Below, one piece after another: positions 40,806-45,398 of a stretch of DNA of 45,398 nucleotides. The translations under genes and the position numbers were made by a program. The notes beneath the pieces are model-generated. The model made no database searches. It was not told where the DNA came from and worked only from the letters and a program-made list of their open reading frames with translations. Origin of the DNA: an uncultured Mollicutes bacterium (GTDB taxonomy: Bacteria > Bacillota_I > Bacilli_A > RFN20 > CAG-288); contig URQF01000001.1 of NCBI GenBank assembly GCA_900549915.1, positions 1 to 45,398 of the forward strand, read 5' to 3'. How positions within the stretch are numbered: position 1 is the stretch's first letter; each line of letters opens with the position of its first letter.

Positions 40806-41761
40806 TTGTTTTCGATTGTGCTCGTCTGTTTCTTTTTCTTTTCCACGTAGAGGACTAAGAGGAAGGTAGTAGCGGCTCCGACGATGAATAAGACGATGCC
40901 TAAGACTATATCATAGACTTTCCTAGTCGGATATTTTGGATAGATAGAAGAGTTGATGAACCTGGAGATAAACGATCCTAGAATCAATCCTAAGATGCAA
41001 TAGAAAGTAGAGACACGATGATTTGCCAACCTCTTTTTCCTGAATTTGGAAGCAACGATTAATCCAAGTAAAGCGCCGACGAAGAGAAGCAGCAGGATAA
41101 CAAGACCTGTGATAACGAAGCTTTTATCCTCGGAATGGAAGATGGAGCCTTCTCCGATAAAGGTATTGATGATTGGATAGTACCTTCCCCTGACCCTTAG
41201 GGACCTGGAACCGGAGATGCCTGGGATAACACAAGTGCCAGCTGCTATAAATCCAGCAACTAAAACAAGTAGGTATATCCACCAGACACGGGAATTTAGA
41301 TAGGTGCTTAAGTCCACCTTCCTAAGAGCGGTTACGATTCCAAGAGCAGCCGTGAGACCGAGACAGAGAAGAAACCCTATGATATGGATTGCCTTGGATT
41401 TGGCATTGTCTCCTTTTTTAAGTTCACTGATAGCAACCGGAAGAGATCCGATGATAAAGCCGCCGAATAGACCTGTGATTGTAAACGGGAGAGCATCGTA
41501 TCCGTATTTGATGCCAAAGAAAGCGAGAAGTGCTCCTAAGATTCCTCCAAGCAGGAAGGGAAGAAGGGTTAAGAGAGAGCCTTTGAAATGTTTTCGTAAA
41601 TCAGCAATCGAATCCACAATCGTATCATAACAACGTTCTGCAACGGCGATGGTTCCAGCGCTTAGGCCTGCAACGGCTGCACTGATTCCTAAGGTAACAC
41701 CTTCGGCAGTATGAAGAAGGAACTTTGTTCCTTTCTTTTTCTTTTTGTTTGTCTGTTCCAT
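40802..41761 (-). CDS. DUF368 polytopic membrane protein (undecaprenyl phosphate translocase family)
   Basis: This 319-residue protein has about nine helices. The DUF368 signatures are GVTLGISAAVAGLSAGTIAV near the N-terminus and CVIPGISGS(M)SL(M)V(M)G(M)YYPIINTF in the middle; in relatives the second reads PGISGS with hydrophobic residues afterwards, so AGG as Met (four in a row at alternate sites) fits far better than Arg. Some family members recycle undecaprenyl phosphate across the membrane. ATG 41761 with AGGAGAAA upstream is chosen; the frame from 41791 lacks a ribosome-binding site. It is outside the pectin regulon. Confidence 0.85.
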   Translation of the reverse strand: MEQTNKKKKKGTKFLLHTAEGVTLGISAAVAGLSAGTIAVAERCYDTIVDSIADLRKHFKGSLLTLLPFLLGGILGALLAFFGIKYGYDALPFTITGLFGGFIIGSLPVAISELKKGDNAKSKAIHIIGFLLCLGLTAALGIVTALRKVDLSTYLNSRVWWIYLLVLVAGFIAAGTCVIPGISGSRSLRVRGRYYPIINTFIGEGSIFHSEDKSFVITGLVILLLLFVGALLGLIVASKFRKKRLANHRVSTFYCILGLILGSFISRFINSSIYPKYPTRKVYDIVLGIVLFIVGAATTFLLVLYVEKKKKQTSTIENK

Positions 41762-41884
41762 ATTAATTTCTCCTGCCCCTATCATAAACAAAAATAGGAA
41801 AAAGGCAAACTTTCTTTATTCAAGTTTTCCTATGTCTTAGAAATAGGGCTTTCAAATTGTTAAACCCATCTGATTTTTTATATG

Positions 41885-41893
41885 TGGTAAAAT
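41885..41893 (+). promoter_or_regulatory. Extended -10 promoter of the NifX-domain gene
   Basis: TGG directly before TAAAAT (41888-41893) makes an extended -10. The -35 is not clear. The start codon follows 29 bases later. Confidence 0.45.
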
Positions 41894-41921
41894 GAAAAGG
41901 TATTTACAAGGAGAAAACAAA

Positions 41922-42287
41922 ATGCTGATTGCTATTCCGTACGATAATGAAACAAAGCAGGTTTTTCCGTCGACTGGTTCTACGGAAGTCTTCTATTTCG
42001 CTCAGGTTGATAGGAAAGAAAAGAAGATTCTGAAGGAAGGCTTTGCAGAAAACGAAGGAAGGACCCATCATGAGCTTCCGCTTTTCTTAAGCCAGCACCA
42101 TGTCGATGTCAGGATCTGCACCCATTTAGGACGTCCTCTTCTGAATCTCAGGAACCAGAATGGAAGGAAAGTCTATCTGACAAATACCAGGGATATCTTC
42201 CAGACTGTTTCGCTTTTTAGGGCAGACAAATTAATCGAAGCCACGGAAGAAAGGGCCCACGATTGTTCCTGCGGTCATTCCTTCTAG
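41922..42287 (+). CDS. NifX/NifB-domain (dinitrogenase iron-molybdenum cofactor) family protein
   Basis: This 121-residue protein has the small ribonuclease-H-like cofactor-binding fold: an N-terminal strand MLIAIPYDNETKQVFPS, HHVDV(M)ICTHLG(M)PLLNL and G(M)KVYLTNT. The C-terminus HDCSCGHSF adds a Cys-x-Cys-Gly-His cluster that could hold metal. ATG 41922 follows AAGGAGA. No other nitrogenase gene is present, so a general Fe-S or metal-handling role is likelier than nitrogen fixation. It is a single-gene transcript with its own terminator. Confidence 0.78.
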   Translation: MLIAIPYDNETKQVFPSTGSTEVFYFAQVDRKEKKILKEGFAENEGRTHHELPLFLSQHHVDVRICTHLGRPLLNLRNQNGRKVYLTNTRDIFQTVSLFRADKLIEATEERAHDCSCGHSF

Positions 42288-42297
42288 ATAGTCAATC

Positions 42298-42337
42298 AAA
42301 AACGCCTTGTTCTTTTCTACAGAGCAAGGCGTTTTTT
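42298..42337. terminator. Bidirectional terminator between the NifX-domain and NUDIX genes
   Basis: AAAAACGCCTTG (42298-42309) pairs with CAAGGCGTTTTT (from 42325), with A and T runs on each side. Confidence 0.88.
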
Positions 42338-42346
42338 GGTTATTTC

Positions 42347-42754
42347 TTAGAAAAGAGTTCCTTCCTGCAGGATTTTATTGACAATCAGCTGATCCGCAGG
42401 ACACCAGTCTTCTTCTTTTAAATCCTTTATGGAGTGGAATGCCTCTTCGGAATGAATTCCTAAGATGGTAGTCAACCGTCCGTTTTTGATTTTGCATAAG
42501 TAACAGTTCCTATCCAAATGGAAATCCGGATATTCGTACTTCACATTCCTATAGAAACGATTCACTTCAATATCCGTTAATAATTCTTCCTTGATTTCAC
42601 GCTTGAGGGCATCCTCATCGGTTTCACCCTCTTTTATTTTTCCGCCAGGGAACTCCCATTTGCCTTTTAGAAAACCATAGTCTCTCTTAGCAGAAAAGAC
42701 TTCTCCTTTCTCATTTAGAATGATGGCTGCAACTACTTTAATTGTTTTTTTCAT
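42347..42754 (-). CDS. NUDIX hydrolase (MutT-like)
   Basis: This 135-residue protein has the NUDIX box, GKIKEGETDEDALKREIKEEL (about 38-58, Gly-x5-Glu-x7-Arg-Glu-Ile-x-Glu-Glu-Leu), following WEFPGGK, the 8-oxo-dGTP/CTP pyrophosphohydrolase arrangement. It cleans nucleotide pools or cleaves nucleoside triphosphates. The box Arg is CGT. In YPDFHLD(AGG)NCYLC the AGG matches the Met of YPDFHLTMHCF in E. coli relatives. ATGA overlap with the helicase gene shows translational coupling to a DNA-acting protein. Confidence 0.88.
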   Translation of the reverse strand: MKKTIKVVAAIILNEKGEVFSAKRDYGFLKGKWEFPGGKIKEGETDEDALKREIKEELLTDIEVNRFYRNVKYEYPDFHLDRNCYLCKIKNGRLTTILGIHSEEAFHSIKDLKEEDWCPADQLIVNKILQEGTLF

Positions 42755-45398
42755 TCTTTTAAATCCTCTATTCCCAGATCGTATTTCATGGATTCATCAA
42801 TCTCTTTATCTAAAACTAAGTCAAAAAGAAGGCATTTTCCAACATTGTCGGAGGGTCTTGGGTTCGTTGGAGTAGCTAGGCCAAGGTAAATATAGGGCCT
42901 ATCCTGCCCATCCTGTCTTTTGGTTTTACGGACTAACACATGGAGTTTTTCACCGCTGAGCAATTGCTTTCCCCGGTTATTCTCCCTTGTTGTATTCGGC
43001 ATGGATTCCCATTGAATGACTTTTGTGGAAAGGAACTTGTCTTTGTATTTCAATCGCTCTTCGATTTGGGAATCTTTTCTTAGATTAATGGTGATGACTC
43101 TTCCGTTTGGTGTGTTAAAGACACCTGTCCTGATATAGAGCTGTTTGGAATTGAGTGCTGTGGAAAAGGAAACAACGGAATACCGGTAATAGAGCTTCAC
43201 TAGATTGCTTTCATCAAAGAACTCACTTCGGTACCGAGTCAGACCATACTCAATCAGATTCTCGACCCAGCTTTTGAATTCCGGATTCTTTAAGGAAAAA
43301 TCGAGCTTATAGAATCCATTCTCTTCTTTGACTAACGGCATATGACTCGAAGGACGGGTGTAGAAGAACTTGTCTTGTAGATTATCTAAGGCATGAAGGA
43401 AAGACTCTTCCTTGAAATGAAGAGAAGAATTAAGACAATAATTTTGGAGTTCTTCTTTTGTCTGTTCTCCTTCCATCAGCTTCTTAAGAATTAAATATTC
43501 CCTGTCCCGGACAAGAGGCAGATAGTAGGAAAGAGAATCAAAGGCTTTGATTTCTTCCTCGTCAAAAAGCGGATAATGATCCGGATTCTCTGCTTTACAG
43601 ATGAAATCATAGTAGCTTTGGAAAGAAGACTTATGCCTGAACCGGAGAAGGTCAGCATCCACTTCATTGTTTAGATAGTCCCTAGGCATAGGAATACGAC
43701 TCGTGTTTGTCCTCTTCAGATAATCCTTGAAGTTGAGATAATCCTGTTTGATGATTGCAAAACTATTCAGATTCGTTTTTTCAATGGAATCCAGGATTTC
43801 CTTTTGGGATTCTTCATCGAAGTGAATCCTTAAGCCAGGAATATTCAAGGAACTGAAATCCGATATGACTTCGTTTCTCCTTGTCCTTTTATCGGCATAG
43901 CCGGCTTTGGATAAGCTACCTAAAGCTAAAGCAATCTGAACGCTACGGTTGTAAGAATTGGCAATAAAGTCTAAGACAGTCAAATACGCTTTGCCTTGAT
44001 ACTTTCTTAGACCACGTCCAAGCTGCTGAATGAAAATAGTCGGTGATTCGGTCGGACGTAAGAAAAGAACCCTGTTCCTAGAAGGGACATCTACGCCTTC
44101 GTTTAGGATATCGACCGCAAAAAGCATTTCCAGCGGATTGTTCTCATCCTGCAAGTCATTCAAGACCTTGATTCTCTCTCCGGTCGTGTTTTCACTGGTG
44201 AGATAGGCAGTATGAAAACCGACTTGTCCCCTGTTCCTTGCCCTTAATCTAGCATGCTCTTTGTTTTTGCAGAAAGCGACACATCTCAGCTTAGTCATAG
44301 AAGGCTTGTATTTTAAAACATTCTCTTTTATAAATTCGCAGTTGGTTAAAGAAGACACACCTTGGATAATACGACGAATACCTTCTGGAGATTTGTTATC
44401 CGAATAGTCAATCAGAGAATCCTTGATTCCATAATAATGGAAAGGAACAATCAAATCATTCACGAGGGCATCTCGAAGTCTTAAATCATAGGGAACATTG
44501 TTTCCAAAAAGGGAATAAACATCTTGCCCGTCCCTTCGTTCCGGTGTTGCTGTCAGTCCTAAAAGGAATTCAGGACGGAAATACTGGATGATTTTCTGAT
44601 AGGTTGATGCACTGGCATGATGAACCTCATCAATGATGATATAGTCAAATTCGTCTTTGCTGAAAAGATCTAAGTTCTCCGACCTGATTTGATTCGAAGC
44701 AAAGAGAAAGTCGGCATCGAGCTGTTTGGATTCTGCTGTGTAGATTCCATAGGTACGATTCTCCTTAAAGACAGTTTGGAAGGTCTTCCTTGCTGCTTTG
44801 AGGATAATATCCTTGTGGACAATGAAAAGCAGACGAGTGCTATCCCTGTTGAGTGCATCGAAAGCAGCTAGATAAGTCTTTCCTGAACCAGTAGCAGCTA
44901 CCACTAAGGCTCTGTTTACGCCCCTGTCCCGGTAACGCTGGATTTCTTTTAGTGCTCTTCTCTGCCTTGGATTCGGTTTAATGATATTTTCGTTTTCTGG
45001 GTCAAAGTAATCCCTGTCCCATCGCTCAATTGCAGTACCAAGATAGGTTTGGTATTTTTTAATAACCTCTAGGGTGAGCGGAAGAGTCTGTTCCCAGAAG
45101 GAATCAAACTCTTTTTGAATGCTTTGATAAAAATCCTCGTTCTCATTCGAAACAACAGAAACATCCCACTCTTTGTTGAACAACAAAGCAAAGCGGGTAA
45201 TATTGCTAGATCCGACCAGGATTTCCTTATGATCATCAAAAGAGAAAAGGTATCCTTTGGTGTGGAATCCGTTCTCTCCAAAACAGTGGAAGTCTAAATG
45301 GCAGGAAAAAGAGTGCGGATATTCCTTCTGAAGTTTTAAAAACCTTTCTAATGCAGGAACATCCGTGAAATTCTGGTAAGTAGAAGTCAGGATTCTTC
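42751..45398 (-). CDS. PLD-nuclease-like/superfamily II helicase protein with DUF3427-type C-terminus, 5' end cut
   Basis: The frame runs to the window edge, so the start is missing and at least 882 residues remain. In order: a phospholipase-D-like half with HTKGYLF and VGSSNITRFALLFNKEW (about 52-78 of the visible part), a DEAH helicase with AATGSGKT (motif I), IIDEVHHAS (motif II), GLTATPER (motif III), LNEGVDVPS (motif V) and QQLGRGLRK (motif VI), then a long C-terminal region of DUF3427 type ending in a nucleotide- or DNA-binding fold. Motif VI arginines are CGT and AGA. The TTG at 45186 is an internal codon, not the start, because the PLD motif continues upstream. The role is probably DNA repair or processing. 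Confidence 0.88.
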   Translation of the reverse strand, partial: RILTSTYQNFTDVPALERFLKLQKEYPHSFSCHLDFHCFGENGFHTKGYLFSFDDHKEILVGSSNITRFALLFNKEWDVSVVSNENEDFYQSIQKEFDSFWEQTLPLTLEVIKKYQTYLGTAIERWDRDYFDPENENIIKPNPRQRRALKEIQRYRDRGVNRALVVAATGSGKTYLAAFDALNRDSTRLLFIVHKDIILKAARKTFQTVFKENRTYGIYTAESKQLDADFLFASNQIRSENLDLFSKDEFDYIIIDEVHHASASTYQKIIQYFRPEFLLGLTATPERRDGQDVYSLFGNNVPYDLRLRDALVNDLIVPFHYYGIKDSLIDYSDNKSPEGIRRIIQGVSSLTNCEFIKENVLKYKPSMTKLRCVAFCKNKEHARLRARNRGQVGFHTAYLTSENTTGERIKVLNDLQDENNPLEMLFAVDILNEGVDVPSRNRVLFLRPTESPTIFIQQLGRGLRKYQGKAYLTVLDFIANSYNRSVQIALALGSLSKAGYADKRTRRNEVISDFSSLNIPGLRIHFDEESQKEILDSIEKTNLNSFAIIKQDYLNFKDYLKRTNTSRIPMPRDYLNNEVDADLLRFRHKSSFQSYYDFICKAENPDHYPLFDEEEIKAFDSLSYYLPLVRDREYLILKKLMEGEQTKEELQNYCLNSSLHFKEESFLHALDNLQDKFFYTRPSSHMPLVKEENGFYKLDFSLKNPEFKSWVENLIEYGLTRYRSEFFDESNLVKLYYRYSVVSFSTALNSKQLYIRTGVFNTPNGRVITINLRKDSQIEERLKYKDKFLSTKVIQWESMPNTTRENNRGKQLLSGEKLHVLVRKTKRQDGQDRPYIYLGLATPTNPRPSDNVGKCLLFDLVLDKEIDESMKYDLGIEDLKE

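Noticed and set aside
45115..45186. TTG 45186 as the helicase start
   Set aside because: The same frame continues upstream through HTKGYLF and VGSSNITRF, a PLD-type active-site half, to the window edge.
1..45398. Mycoplasma-type code (TGA = Trp)
   Set aside because: TGA ends several genes cleanly (for example kdgK at 17153-17155 and the TIM-barrel gene at 27652-27654) and does not occur inside conserved domains; Trp is TGG.
1..45398. AGG sites as sequencing error or ordinary Arg substitutions
   Set aside because: The pattern holds in unrelated proteins on both strands, always at Met columns, with other Arg codons used at true Arg positions.
1..45398. CRISPR arrays, insertion sequences, prophage
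   Set aside because: No regularly spaced repeats, transposase, integrase or phage structural genes are visible.

Overview
The window comes from a low-to-middling GC Bacilli-type bacterium (Mollicutes-/Erysipelotrichia-like gene content, pectin-feeding lifestyle, probably from an animal gut). Its most important property is the genetic code. AGG codons throughout the window, on both strands, sit where well-known families have methionine, and I found none at a conserved arginine. Conserved arginines use CGT, CGC, CGA, CGG or AGA. The clearest cases are KduI, the two MsmK-type ATPases, the amino-acid ABC transporter, KDPG aldolase and aconitase X. A tRNA gene with anticodon CCU at 1658-1734 (minus) lacks the arginine identity base A20 and resembles an elongator tRNA-Met. 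Its neighbour at 1568-1644 is an ordinary tRNA-Arg(CCG) with A20. The window should therefore be translated with AGG = Met; standard-code translations show Arg instead. TGA is still a stop. AGG-to-Met has been predicted before for a clade of uncultivated Bacilli in a computational code survey (Shulgina and Eddy), so the reassignment itself may not be new; here the reassigned codons and the candidate tRNA are seen together.

Layout. 1-1250: remnants of small ORFs, then a preQ1 riboswitch and attenuator in front of queT. 1236-1751 (minus): tRNA(CCU), tRNA-Arg(CCG) and a small membrane protein in one apparent transcript. 1841-4107: a large secreted protein of unknown function, tRNA-Leu(CAG) and a doubtful small ORF. 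4143-7954: an Old-Yellow-Enzyme/FAD oxidoreductase with a two-subunit aconitase X. 8025-12046 (minus): a lysine-riboswitch-controlled amino-acid ABC transporter, followed by two YfcE-type phosphoesterases. 12178-13344: an iron-type alcohol dehydrogenase.

13484-40708 is a pectin/uronate utilisation island in two large plus-strand operons. Each begins at a promoter carrying the palindrome CTTGTATACAAG, which fits an FCD-type GntR repressor, and one is encoded in the second operon (39168-39848). Operon 1 encodes an SDR (KduD role), a lipoprotein, a CE4 deacetylase, KdgK, a rhamnogalacturonan acetylesterase, an MsmK ATPase, a MATE-GH105 fusion, UxaB, UxaA and UxaC. A pectin methylesterase (minus) and a TIM-barrel isomerase gene lie between the operons. 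Operon 2 encodes an S-component-like membrane protein, two LplB/YtcP-type permeases, a large binding lipoprotein, four small membrane proteins, a second MsmK ATPase, a GH28 polygalacturonase, a PucR-type HTH protein, KDPG aldolase, the GntR regulator and KduI.

Together these give a complete route: imported oligogalacturonides are de-esterified and cut, apparently inside the cell because none of the hydrolases has a signal peptide. Galacturonate then passes through UxaC, UxaB and UxaA to KDG. Unsaturated uronates pass through GH105, KduI and the SDR to the same intermediate. KdgK and KDPG aldolase finish to pyruvate and glyceraldehyde-3-phosphate. No pectate lyase is visible.

40768-45398: a DUF368 membrane protein, a NifX-domain protein, a NUDIX hydrolase and a PLD-helicase protein cut by the window edge.
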